Shown: positions 33,635 to 41,077 of the stretch, piece by piece
How positions within the stretch are numbered: the stretch's first letter is position 1
Layout: each line of letters begins with the position of its first letter
NCBI GenBank assembly: GCA_017465885.1
Contig: JAFTVG010000023.1
Coordinates: 1 to 41,077 of the forward strand
Origin: Clostridia bacterium
GTDB taxonomy: Bacteria; Bacillota; Clostridia; Oscillospirales; CAG-272
Reading direction: 5' to 3'
DNA: 41,077 bases
Position numbers and translations under genes: made by a program
The notes under the pieces: generated by a model
Database searches by the model: none
What the model was told of the DNA's origin: nothing
The model's input: the letters and a program-made list of their open reading frames with translations, nothing else

Positions 33635-34189
33635 TTCTTCCTTGATCTTCTTATATTCCTCGGCTATGCGGAGCATATCCTTCAGCATATCCTCTTTTTT
33701 TGAGGGATCGCGCAACAGCGCCGAGGGGTGGTAGACAGCGGTGATGAGGAAATTTCCCTTTTTTTGAAAAACGCCGTGCTCCTTGGTGATCTTATAGTCG
33801 GGAGAAATGAGGCGCATTGCCGCAATACGCCCAAGACATACGATCATCCGCGGCTTTACCTGCCGCACCTGTGCCCTTAAATGATCCATACAAGCCTCCT
33901 GCTCCTCGGGCAGGGGGTCTCTGTTTTGAGGCGGACGGCATTTTAAAATGTTGCAGATATAGACCTCCTCCCGGTCTATCCCTACCGCCTCCAGATATTT
34001 GTCCAGAAGCTGTCCTGCGGCGCCGACGAAGGGAATGCCCGTTTCGTCCTCTTTGCCGCCGGGTGCTTCGCCCACGAGCATCAGCTTTGCCTGCCTTGAG
34101 CCCCTTTCAAAGACGCTGTTTTTCCGACTGCTCCCCAGCGCGCACTTTCTGCACGCCTCACAGCCTTTTTTCAGCTCGTCAAGATTCAT
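33632..34189 (-). CDS. Family 4 uracil-DNA glycosylase (iron-sulfur type)
   Basis: A 185-residue repair enzyme that removes uracil from DNA. The first motif is GEAPGGKEDETGIPFVG (about 40-56) and the last is HPSALL (about 154-159). The cysteines C10, C13 and C16, together with those in 'YICNILKC' and near residue 100, supply the [4Fe-4S] cluster. Length is typical. It lies 23 bases downstream of the mecA-like gene on the same strand, so the two are probably co-transcribed. Confidence 0.92.
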   Translation of the reverse strand: MNLDELKKGCEACRKCALGSSRKNSVFERGSRQAKLMLVGEAPGGKEDETGIPFVGAAGQLLDKYLEAVGIDREEVYICNILKCRPPQNRDPLPEEQEACMDHLRAQVRQVKPRMIVCLGRIAAMRLISPDYKITKEHGVFQKKGNFLITAVYHPSALLRDPSKKEDMLKDMLRIAEEYKKIKEE

Positions 34190-34212
34190 GCTCTCTTCCT
34201 TTCTGTTTCTTT

Positions 34213-34731
34213 CTACAGCGTCAGTGCCGTGCAGTGCTCCTCCAAATAAAGGGCGATCCGGGGATCTACCCGCCTGCCAAACTCCAAAAGAAGCAGATCC
34301 TCCCCCGCACCACAGCGGGAAAATATCAGATATCTGCCCGTTTGGGGCTGAAAATAGGCGTCGCCCCTCTTGCCCTGCCCTCTCAAAAGAGCAAGAAATC
34401 TGCCTGCCTCCCCTTGGCTTTCAAAAAAGCAAAGATAGGCAGGGCGATCGCCCACGGCGATCAGCGCCCGATGCTCCTTTTGCGCGGGGTCGATATGTAT
34501 GAAAAACAATTCGCACCCGCCGTCTCTTGACGGATAGATCTGCACGTAGGTCTTCCCCTCTGAAAAGCTCAGCTCGGTCTTGGCGCTCACCACCGCCAGC
34601 AGTTCTTCAAGTGCCGCATAGCACTCCTGACCGTCATAGTCCATCTCATCGGGATCGATCCGATATTCCCTCAGCTCCTCTTCAGTCAGCGTCACCTTCA
34701 GCCGTCCCTTTGCGATCTGCAGGATCTCCAT
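34213..34731 (-). CDS. MecA-like adaptor protein
   Basis: A 172-residue protein. The N-terminus 'ILQIAKGRLKVTLTEEEL' (about 3-20) and the 'LEELLAVV' plus 'YPSRDGGCELFFIHI' pattern (about 40-80) match the MecA/NegReg family. MecA adaptors hand substrates to ClpC for degradation. The ATG at 34731 has GGAGGG six bases upstream; the nearest upstream ATGs lie in the site itself. The C-terminal ClpC-contacting half is poorly conserved here, so the activity is uncertain. Confidence 0.75.
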   Translation of the reverse strand: MEILQIAKGRLKVTLTEEELREYRIDPDEMDYDGQECYAALEELLAVVSAKTELSFSEGKTYVQIYPSRDGGCELFFIHIDPAQKEHRALIAVGDRPAYLCFFESQGEAGRFLALLRGQGKRGDAYFQPQTGRYLIFSRCGAGEDLLLLEFGRRVDPRIALYLEEHCTALTL

Positions 34732-34861
34732 ATACATCCCTCCCCTCTCTTCTCTTTCAGTATACACCGAAGGATGCTTTTTTGCATCATCTTTTAAAAG
34801 GAAAGAAGGGAAAGAAACGGATGCGCACGGACTTTTTCGCCCTTTTTTTGCAAATGCGGAT

Positions 34862-34904
34862 AAAAAACCCGGGAGGCACCGAGAAACGGCACCTCCCGTC
34901 TTTT
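34862..34904 (-). terminator. Terminator of the PRPP synthetase gene
   Basis: The CGGGAGG / CCTCCCG stem (34870-34876, 34892-34898) with inner CCG/CGG is followed on the minus strand by six T. Confidence 0.85.
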
Positions 34905-34907
34905 ACG

Positions 34908-36029
34908 TTATACCTTCAGCTTGCCCTCTGCAACGCAACGGTCAACGAAGGAATGAATCTTCTGTACGGGATCGAGCAGTGCGCTGATGGTCTCGTCTCT
35001 GTGCAGCGAATCCACGAGCAGTGCCACGTACTTGCACAGATCCACCTCGCAGTACCACTCTCTCTGGAGCAGCTCCTCGGGACGGTAGATAAGGTTGGTG
35101 GTGAACACCTTATTGATCACGCCTCTCTCGTATGCCGAGTCAAATCTTTCAAGGCCGTTGCAGAACAGTCCAAAGGAGGTGAAGGCAAAGATACGCTTTG
35201 CGCCTCTGTCCTTTAACTTCTCGCCGATCTCGATGATGGAGTCACCGGAGGAGATCATATCGTCCACGATGATCACGTCCTTGCCCTCAACAGGCTTGCC
35301 CAGATACTCGTGTGCCTCGATGGGGTTTCTGCCGTTGACGATCACGGCATAGTTTCTTCTCTTATAAAACATACCCAGATCCAGCTTTAACACAGAGGAG
35401 AAATACATACAACGGTTCATACCGCCCTCATCGGGGGAAACGATGGTGGTATGCTCTGCATTGAGCACCAGATCGGGCACGTTGCGGATCAGCGCCTTGA
35501 TCATCTGATAGGTGGGCTGCACGTTGTCAAAGCCGTGAAGGGGAATTGCATTTTGTACTCTTGCGTCGTGTGCGTCAAAGGTGATCAGGTTGGATACGCC
35601 CATATTCACCAGTTCCTGCAGCATCATTGCGCAGTCAAGAGACTCTCTGGAGCTTCTCTTGTGCTGACGTCCCTCGTAAAGCATAGGCATAATGACGGTA
35701 ATTCTCTTTGCCTTGCCGCCGATAGCGCCGATGATTCTCTTCAGATCGGCAAAATGATCGTCGGGAGACATGGGCACCTCTTTGCCGTACATGGTATAGG
35801 TCACACCGTAGTTGAATACGTCGCAAAGAATGAACACGTCATGTCCTCTCAGCGATTCAAAAATGATGCCCTTACCCTCGCCGCTGCCAAAACGGGGGCA
35901 GCCTGCCTTTACGATAAAGCTCTTATCGGTTCCTCTCCATTCCTTCAGATATGCGTCCACTCTGCCGATAAAGGGCTCGCATCCCTTCATCGCGATCAGA
36001 CTCAGATCTCCGAATATTGCGTCACTCAT
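34908..36029 (-). CDS. prs: Ribose-phosphate pyrophosphokinase (PRPP synthetase)
   Basis: A 373-residue enzyme that makes PRPP from ribose 5-phosphate and ATP, feeding nucleotide, histidine and tryptophan synthesis. The PRPP-binding motif 'VIIVDDMISSGDS' (about 260-272) and the conserved 'FDAHDARVQNAIP' (about 155-167) are present. It is longer than the usual 310-320 residues because of an N-terminal extension and inserts, as seen in some Clostridia. The start is the ATG at 36029 with AGAGGTG in front. Ribose kinase neighbours 15 kb away may feed the same pool. Confidence 0.93.
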   Translation of the reverse strand: MSDAIFGDLSLIAMKGCEPFIGRVDAYLKEWRGTDKSFIVKAGCPRFGSGEGKGIIFESLRGHDVFILCDVFNYGVTYTMYGKEVPMSPDDHFADLKRIIGAIGGKAKRITVIMPMLYEGRQHKRSSRESLDCAMMLQELVNMGVSNLITFDAHDARVQNAIPLHGFDNVQPTYQMIKALIRNVPDLVLNAEHTTIVSPDEGGMNRCMYFSSVLKLDLGMFYKRRNYAVIVNGRNPIEAHEYLGKPVEGKDVIIVDDMISSGDSIIEIGEKLKDRGAKRIFAFTSFGLFCNGLERFDSAYERGVINKVFTTNLIYRPEELLQREWYCEVDLCKYVALLVDSLHRDETISALLDPVQKIHSFVDRCVAEGKLKV

Positions 36030-36074
36030 ACAGACACCTCTCATTTCAAAGTATTTCGGTTTGCGCTCGTAACC

Positions 36075-36103
36075 ATTATAGCATAGTTTTCGACATTTTT
36101 AAA
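36075..36103 (-). promoter_or_regulatory. Promoter of prs
   Basis: On the minus strand, TTTAAA (36098-36103) and a perfect TATAAT (36075-36080) are 17 bases apart, about 40 bases ahead of the ATG. Confidence 0.65.
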
Positions 36104-36162
36104 GTCCTTTTGCGTTTTTTTTTAATTTTTTTCAAATTCATCGTCTCGCCGAAAAAACGGGC

Positions 36163-36191
36163 TTGTTTTTCTCCCTTTTTTGTGATAGACT
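36163..36191 (+). promoter_or_regulatory. Promoter of the membrane protein and RluA genes
   Basis: TTGTTT (36163-36168) and TAGACT (36186-36191) are 17 bases apart, with about 44 bases of leader. Confidence 0.5.
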
Positions 36192-36241
36192 ATCAAAAAG
36201 GCGTTCTGTTTTTCAAGGCATTTTCAAGATCGGAGGACGAT

Positions 36242-36829
36242 ATGCAAAAGATCACCCCAAAATATCTTCTTTGGAAGATCATCATCTGCTTTTTGACCCA
36301 GCTTATGGCGGCGGGTCTCGGCGTGCCCTTCGTGATGATCGCCAAGATCAACGACCTTGACGGCGGCATCGTTGCTTTGGTGCTCTCGGCTTTCGTGTTC
36401 GCCGTCTATATCTGCCTGCAATACGGCGTGATGAAGCGTTCCAACCTGTCCGCCATCTCCAAAAAAGACTATCTCATCGGAGAGGTCACCGCCTTCTCCG
36501 CCCTTGCACTGATGGGAGGTGTGGTGCTGACCATCCTGTCGGGAGGGCTCGTTCCCGCAGACTTTTCCTATTTTACAGCCGTCTTTTTCTGCACCTACGC
36601 CTGCACTTATCTGACGGGCAATATTCTTTTGGGCATTCCCCTGCAGATCCTGCTGTTTACCCTCTGCCTCACCCTTCTTTACGCCATCAAAAAGAAAAAG
36701 GATCCCGGCTTAAGGGGCAACAAGCTTCCCCTTCCCGCGATCAAGGAAGAAGACCCCGCAGAAAAGGAACAAGCCATCAAGGACAGCGCCTCGAAGAAAG
36801 AAGAGCAGACCACGGAGGACGAGCAATGA
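36242..36829 (+). CDS. Four-helix membrane protein with charged tail
   Basis: A 195-residue protein starting at ATG 36242, six bases after GGAGG; the frame is open further upstream but without a site. Four membrane helices (about 8-31, 39-56, 80-100 and 118-148) are followed by a Lys/Glu-rich cytoplasmic tail of about 45 residues. No family is recognised. It overlaps the RluA gene by four bases (ATGA), so both are translated together. Confidence 0.8.
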   Translation: MQKITPKYLLWKIIICFLTQLMAAGLGVPFVMIAKINDLDGGIVALVLSAFVFAVYICLQYGVMKRSNLSAISKKDYLIGEVTAFSALALMGGVVLTILSGGLVPADFSYFTAVFFCTYACTYLTGNILLGIPLQILLFTLCLTLLYAIKKKKDPGLRGNKLPLPAIKEEDPAEKEQAIKDSASKKEEQTTEDEQ

Positions 36830-37800
36830 TCGTTTTAGAGATCGGCAAAAACGACGCGGGTCAGCGTCTTGACAAATTCCTTTTAAAAAGCTTTTCAAAC
36901 CTCCCCCCATCGTTAATGTATAAGGGCATCCGCCAGAAAAAGATCAAGGTCAACCGAAAAAGAGCTGAGGAAAAGCAGATCTTAAAGGAGGGCGACAGCC
37001 TGCAGATCTTCCTGCCCGAGGAATTCTTCAAAAAGGAGGCGGCAAAGGAGGGCTTCACCCGCTTAAAGGCAAACATCCACATCCTTTACGAGGACGAGCA
37101 CATCCTGCTTGCCGATAAAAAACAGGGGATGGTGGTCCACTCGGACGACAAGCAGGAAAGCGGCACCCTCATCGACCACGTGAAGGCGCATCTGATTGAA
37201 AAGGGCGAATACGACCCCCAAAGGGAGCAGTCCTTCGCCCCCGCCCTTTGCAACCGCATCGACCGCAACACCGGCGGCATCGTGCTGGCGGCAAAGGACG
37301 CCGAGAGCCTGCGGATCTTAAACGAGCAGATCAAGGCAGGCGGGCTTGATAAGCGCTACCTTTGCGCCGTAATGGGCACGCCCAAAAAGAAAAGCGATCT
37401 GCTAAAGGGGTATCTGATCAAAAACGCCGATGCCAACACCGTGAAGGTCTACGACAAAAAGCCCTCCTTTGGGGACAGCAAGGAGATCTTAACCGAATAC
37501 AGGGTGCTTGCCAGCGCAGACGATCTGTCGCTTTTGGAGGTGCGCTTGCACACGGGCCGCACCCACCAGATCCGCGCCCATATGTCCCACGTTGGTCATC
37601 CCCTTTTGGGGGACGGCAAATACGGAGGAGAGGACAAAAAGGGCAGAGAGCGCTATCAGGCGCTGTACTCCTACAGCCTGACCTTCCGCTTTACGGGTGA
37701 TGCGGGCATTCTTTCCTATCTTGAGGGAAAGACCTTCAAGATCCCCCCGAAGGATATTCCCTTTTTACGTTATTTTCCCGACTATCTCCAAAACATATAA
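36826..37800 (+). CDS. RluA-family pseudouridine synthase with S4 domain
   Basis: A 324-residue RNA-modifying enzyme. The S4 RNA-binding domain is at residues about 13-65, and the catalytic motif NRIDRNTGG (143-151) includes the nucleophile Asp146. The later 'VRLHTGRTHQIRAHMSHVGHPLLGD' (about 240-262) completes the RluA/RluD signature. It converts uridine to pseudouridine in rRNA or tRNA. Target uncertain. Confidence 0.93.
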   Translation: MIVLEIGKNDAGQRLDKFLLKSFSNLPPSLMYKGIRQKKIKVNRKRAEEKQILKEGDSLQIFLPEEFFKKEAAKEGFTRLKANIHILYEDEHILLADKKQGMVVHSDDKQESGTLIDHVKAHLIEKGEYDPQREQSFAPALCNRIDRNTGGIVLAAKDAESLRILNEQIKAGGLDKRYLCAVMGTPKKKSDLLKGYLIKNADANTVKVYDKKPSFGDSKEILTEYRVLASADDLSLLEVRLHTGRTHQIRAHMSHVGHPLLGDGKYGGEDKKGRERYQALYSYSLTFRFTGDAGILSYLEGKTFKIPPKDIPFLRYFPDYLQNI

Positions 37801-37806
37801 TCACCG

Positions 37807-37856
37807 CCCGCCTCATAAAATGGGAATGCCCGTTTTATCAGGCGGGTACTTTTTTT
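37807..37856 (+). terminator. Terminator after the RluA gene
   Basis: CCCGCCT (37807-37813) pairs with AGGCGGG (37840-37846), with an inner ATAAAA/TTTTAT and GGG/CCC, and is followed by seven T. Confidence 0.88.
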
Positions 37857-37868
37857 GGGGGGCAGACA

Positions 37869-39425
37869 ATGAGAAAAGCAAAGATCTTCCTTTTAAACGG
37901 CATCACCATGGCGGCAGCGGCACTGCTTTTGCGCTTTATCGGCATGGCGTTCAACGTCTACCTCAGCGCAAAGCTGGGCGCGGAGGGGATGGGCGTGCTC
38001 TCCCTTTTAAACGCCGTCTACTCTCTTGCCCTCACCCTTGCCACCTCGGGCATCGGACTGACCTGCACCAGACTTTGCGCCGAGGCGCTGGCACGGTCAA
38101 AGGGCAGGCAGGCGCGAAGAGCCCTTGGCGGGTGCATCCTCTACAGCCTCCTTTTCGGCTTTCTTTCGGCTTTTCTGCTCTACGGTCTTTCTTCGCCCAT
38201 TGCAAGCCGCATCTTAAACGCCCCCGCCTGCGCGCCCTACCTGCGCACTCTTGCCCTCAGCCTGCCCGCAACCGCCCTTTCCTCCTGCCTTTCGGGCTAT
38301 TTTACAGCCATCCGCAAGGCGTCCCGCTCCGCCCTTTGCGCCCTTTTGGGGCAGGGGGTGAAGATCGGACTGACCGTTTTGATGCTCTCCCTCTTTTATG
38401 CGGGAGGAGGCGGCGTGGGCGCGGTGATGGCGGCAACCTGCTTATCCGAGCTTTTTTCGGGACTTTTCTCCCTTTTGCTCTTCTTCCCGGGATCCAAAAG
38501 AGATCTGCCGCAAACGGGCGCTCGTACCCCCCGCCTCTTCGTTGAGATCTGCTCCATCGCCCTGCCCGTGGCGTTTGCCGCCTGGGTGCGCTCGGCGCTG
38601 GTGTCGGCAGAGCACGTGCTCATCCCCAAGGGGCTGATGAAATACGGCGCGGGCTCCTCGGGGGCGCTTGCCTCCTACGGAATGATGCACGGGATGGCTC
38701 TGCCCGTCATCTTCTTCCCCGCCGCCCTGCTTTCCTCCTTTACCGCCCTCCTCATCCCCGAGATCTCCCGCTTCCACGCCGAAAAAAGCGAAAAGCAGAT
38801 CGGTCAGACCTCCTCCAGAATGCTGCGCATCACCCTGCTTTTCTCCATCGGCTGTGCCGCCGCCCTCCTCTTTTTCGGAAAAGAGCTGGGGTGGGCGCTT
38901 TACAAAAACGAGCAGGTGGGCAGGATGATCGCCCTCTTTGCCCCTCTCATTCCGGTGATGTATCTTGATACCGCGGCAGACGCCGTCTTAAAGGGGCTTG
39001 ACGAGCAGGTCTACTGCATGAAGGTGAACATCTTCGACGCCGCCCTCTCTCTTTTGCTCGTTTATCTGCTGGTTCCCCGTATCGGGATCGCGGGCTACGT
39101 GCTCACCGTCTTCCTATCGGAAAGCGTGAACACGCTGTTTAGCCTGATGCGCCTTTATAAAAGGACTACCCTGCACCTGCCCCTGCGTTCCTGCCTGGCT
39201 TTGCCCTTGTTTTGCGCCTTGCTTGCCGCCCTGCCTCCTCTGCTTGTAAAAGCCCCCTTAAACGCCCTTGGCGCCCTCCCTGCCCTGATCCTCTCCCTCT
39301 GCCTTTATACCCTTTGCTACCTCCTGCTTTGCACCCTAACGGGGGCGTTTACCAAGGAGGACCGCAGATACTTTAAAAGACTGCTTTCAAAAGAAGGAGG
39401 GCTGAAGGGTCACACCCTACGATAA
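37869..39425 (+). CDS. MATE-like flippase, SpoVB/MurJ type
   Basis: A 518-residue membrane protein with about 14 helices. The start 'GITMAAAALLLRFIGMAFNVYLSAKLGAEGMGVLSLL' pattern (about 11-47) matches the polysaccharide-flippase group that includes SpoVB, involved in moving lipid-linked precursors for spore cortex or wall. Final residues are basic. GGGGGG precedes the ATG. It lies 69 bases after RluA, behind the terminator, so it needs its own promoter, not identified here. Confidence 0.85.
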   Translation: MRKAKIFLLNGITMAAAALLLRFIGMAFNVYLSAKLGAEGMGVLSLLNAVYSLALTLATSGIGLTCTRLCAEALARSKGRQARRALGGCILYSLLFGFLSAFLLYGLSSPIASRILNAPACAPYLRTLALSLPATALSSCLSGYFTAIRKASRSALCALLGQGVKIGLTVLMLSLFYAGGGGVGAVMAATCLSELFSGLFSLLLFFPGSKRDLPQTGARTPRLFVEICSIALPVAFAAWVRSALVSAEHVLIPKGLMKYGAGSSGALASYGMMHGMALPVIFFPAALLSSFTALLIPEISRFHAEKSEKQIGQTSSRMLRITLLFSIGCAAALLFFGKELGWALYKNEQVGRMIALFAPLIPVMYLDTAADAVLKGLDEQVYCMKVNIFDAALSLLLVYLLVPRIGIAGYVLTVFLSESVNTLFSLMRLYKRTTLHLPLRSCLALPLFCALLAALPPLLVKAPLNALGALPALILSLCLYTLCYLLLCTLTGAFTKEDRRYFKRLLSKEGGLKGHTLR

Positions 39426-39432
39426 AAGCAAA

Positions 39433-39466
39433 AGCGGAAGGCGTGTGCCTTCCGCTCTTGTTTTTT
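39433..39466 (+). terminator. Terminator after the flippase gene
   Basis: AGCGGAAGGC (39433-39442) / GCCTTCCGCT (39447-39456) with a GTGT loop, then six T. Confidence 0.9.
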
Positions 39467-39503
39467 GGGAGTTGCCCTTTAAAAGACCGACGGGGTCGAT
39501 CGG

Positions 39504-41077
39504 TTATCGGTCTGCCTTGAAGTCGATGTGACCTTGATAGATCCACTCGCCCTCGGGGATGCCTTCTATTGCGGGATAGCCGATGTAGCGATAGTCGGTG
39601 TCAAACAGAGTCATATGCTCCACGCTGCCATCCGATCTGATTTTGATGTACGCGTAACCGATCTGCTCTTCGCCCTCGTATACGGGGAACAGGAGCCTGT
39701 CTCCGTAGCCCCATCTGTTATCCGAAAGCAGACGGTAGGCATAGCCTGCAAATTCCTCTTTGCTTAAACCGTCCTTGAAGATGGCGCGCAGATCGTCTGT
39801 CGTCATTTTATTGCCTTCGGTCAAGGTATAGGATCTGTTGAATTCCGAGAATACCGAAAGAGTGATCAAGTCTGCAAACACGTATTCGGGAACAAAATAG
39901 TTGTTGTTTCCGGCAATAATCCGATAGACGCCTTTGGTACAAAGCGTTCCCCAAATGCGTGTGTACCCCGGCTCAAGGGTGATATATCCCACGGCTGCTG
40001 CATCGCTCCAATCAAAGGGCGTGCTTGCGGTAAAGGACTTTTGGCAGTCGTTTAACTCCGCCATAAAGAGGCGCAGATAGGTCAGATCCTTGCAAAACGA
40101 TCCTATAGCAGAGTTAAACCAGCAATTGAAGCCGTTAATCTGATCAAGGTATTCGGGTGTCGTGATGAAATTTCTTGCTTTAAACAGGGAGAATTTTCCG
40201 TTCTCGTAGAATGCGGCGTAGTCAACGGTTGCGTCGCTTGCCTTCAAGCCTCTGTTCTTAAGGAAAAGATCGGTCAGCTCCTTGGTGGAGGAAAGTGCAA
40301 CGACCCGTTCATATTCAAGCAGACCCTCCGAATCAGAGATGCCCGTGTGATCGTAGTTTGAGTCACCGTAAATGGTGAAGGTGCCCGTGCGGTAATCCTC
40401 AACGACCACGTTGTAGCCCACAAAGAGATGGGTAAAGCCCTCGCCCTTATAGACCTTATAGGTGTGGGTAACGGTGCAAAGCTCCTCAAAGCGGAGGATG
40501 AACTCCTCAATGCTGTTGCTTTCGGCAAAGGCATCCTTGGTCGCCTGCAGGGTGTTATCCTTGGGCTTGGCTTGCTTGGTGGAAAGAGAATAGCAGATGA
40601 GCAGCTCGTCACCCGCTTCGTTCAAGCTGATGAAATAGGTAAGATCCTTGGTCTTTTGAAGGTCGCTGACCGAGCGGGCAAAGTCCCCGCTGACCTCCAC
40701 CCTGAACTTTTCTCCGCTTTCAAGAGAGTAGACGGTCAGATAGCTGTTTCCGGTGACGTAGGCATAGGCATAAAGCCCGTCATTTGAAAGCTTCCATGCA
40801 TCGGGAAGAGTGATCGGCAGCTCCTCCGCTCCGCTTTGTGCATTGATGCGGATGACCTTGTTTTGACGGATCTCAAAGACGAAGGTGCTTTCGGGGATCT
40901 CGACCTCGCGCACCTCCGCACGGTCGTAAGCGTGGTATTCGGTGCGGCAGCGGGTGACCAGAAGACCGTTGGCGTACGAAAGGATCTTTCCTTCACAAAC
41001 AGCATTTGCCCCCGTGTCCACGTTGACCATCAGATATCTGACCTTGTCGGTGCCGATATGGGTGGAGCCGTCCTCAT
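39504..41077 (-). CDS. Hypothetical protein, 5' end beyond the window
   Basis: At least 523 residues. An ATG at 41030 is not the start: the frame stays open without a stop through 41077 (upstream residues read EDGSTHIGTDKVRYL). The N-terminal 150 visible residues are beta-rich with 'SNDGLYAYAYVTGNSYLTVYSLESGEKFRVEV', which is like blades of a beta-propeller. The rest is mixed and not recognised. No membrane segment is visible in the part present; a signal peptide would be outside. Confidence 0.75.
   Translation of the reverse strand, partial: EDGSTHIGTDKVRYLMVNVDTGANAVCEGKILSYANGLLVTRCRTEYHAYDRAEVREVEIPESTFVFEIRQNKVIRINAQSGAEELPITLPDAWKLSNDGLYAYAYVTGNSYLTVYSLESGEKFRVEVSGDFARSVSDLQKTKDLTYFISLNEAGDELLICYSLSTKQAKPKDNTLQATKDAFAESNSIEEFILRFEELCTVTHTYKVYKGEGFTHLFVGYNVVVEDYRTGTFTIYGDSNYDHTGISDSEGLLEYERVVALSSTKELTDLFLKNRGLKASDATVDYAAFYENGKFSLFKARNFITTPEYLDQINGFNCWFNSAIGSFCKDLTYLRLFMAELNDCQKSFTASTPFDWSDAAAVGYITLEPGYTRIWGTLCTKGVYRIIAGNNNYFVPEYVFADLITLSVFSEFNRSYTLTEGNKMTTDDLRAIFKDGLSKEEFAGYAYRLLSDNRWGYGDRLLFPVYEGEEQIGYAYIKIRSDGSVEHMTLFDTDYRYIGYPAIEGIPEGEWIYQGHIDFKADR

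Noticed and set aside
37697..38545. Plus-strand frame of 282 codons between RluA and the flippase
   Set aside because: It covers the terminator and the start of the flippase in another frame and has a basic, Cys/His-rich composition typical of a shadow.

Overview
The window looks like a chromosome segment from an uncultured, gut-type Clostridia bacterium (Bacillota, possibly Oscillospirales-like). The signs are a T-box leader, a MecA-like adaptor, a SpoVB/MATE-like flippase, a TnpX-type large serine recombinase with a DUF4368-like tail, sigma-A promoters with 17-bp spacers, and AAAGGAG-type ribosome sites. Most genes are GC-rich. Two stretches are clearly more AT-rich: the left 5.5 kb and about 29.6-30.8 kb. 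Both look acquired. The species cannot be named from the sequence alone.

Layout. 1-5.5 kb is the right part of an integrative mobilizable element: a zinc-ribbon protein, a structured non-coding region with a possible oriT, MobC, a MOBP-type relaxase, two small accessory proteins and a large serine recombinase, closed by a terminator. 5.5-13.6 kb is a five-gene MoxR/VWA (Bat-like) membrane operon. After a bidirectional terminator comes a convergent inorganic pyrophosphatase. 14.4-19.1 kb is an operon in which a PfkB/ribokinase-type sugar kinase is fused to an AraC-type DNA-binding domain, followed by two ADP-ribosylglycohydrolase-fold proteins, one cytoplasmic and one a secreted lipoprotein with PKD and discoidin-like domains. 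This is the most unusual functional unit here. Next comes a complete T-box riboswitch, probably phenylalanine-specific, with its own promoter and terminator but no gene downstream on its strand. Two minus-strand genes follow (an orphan solute-binding lipoprotein and an amidohydrolase).

22.1-29.6 kb is a six-gene operon: sodium:solute symporter, acyl-CoA synthetase, indolepyruvate:ferredoxin oxidoreductase alpha and beta, phenylacetate-CoA ligase and an ACT-domain protein. Together these look like an import and oxidation route for aromatic amino acids or aryl 2-oxoacids that yields reduced ferredoxin and aryl-CoA. 29.6-30.8 kb is an AT-rich islet with a DUF3885-like gene and palindromic repeats, bracketed by a strong two-block inverted repeat. 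30.8-41 kb is mostly housekeeping: GNAT acetyltransferases, a small lipoprotein, an HAD phosphatase, family-4 uracil-DNA glycosylase, a MecA-like adaptor, PRPP synthetase, a small membrane protein with an RluA-type pseudouridine synthase, a SpoVB-like flippase, and a hypothetical protein that runs off the right edge.

All calls come from reading motifs in the sequence. No database search was run, so family names are judgments from recognised motifs.
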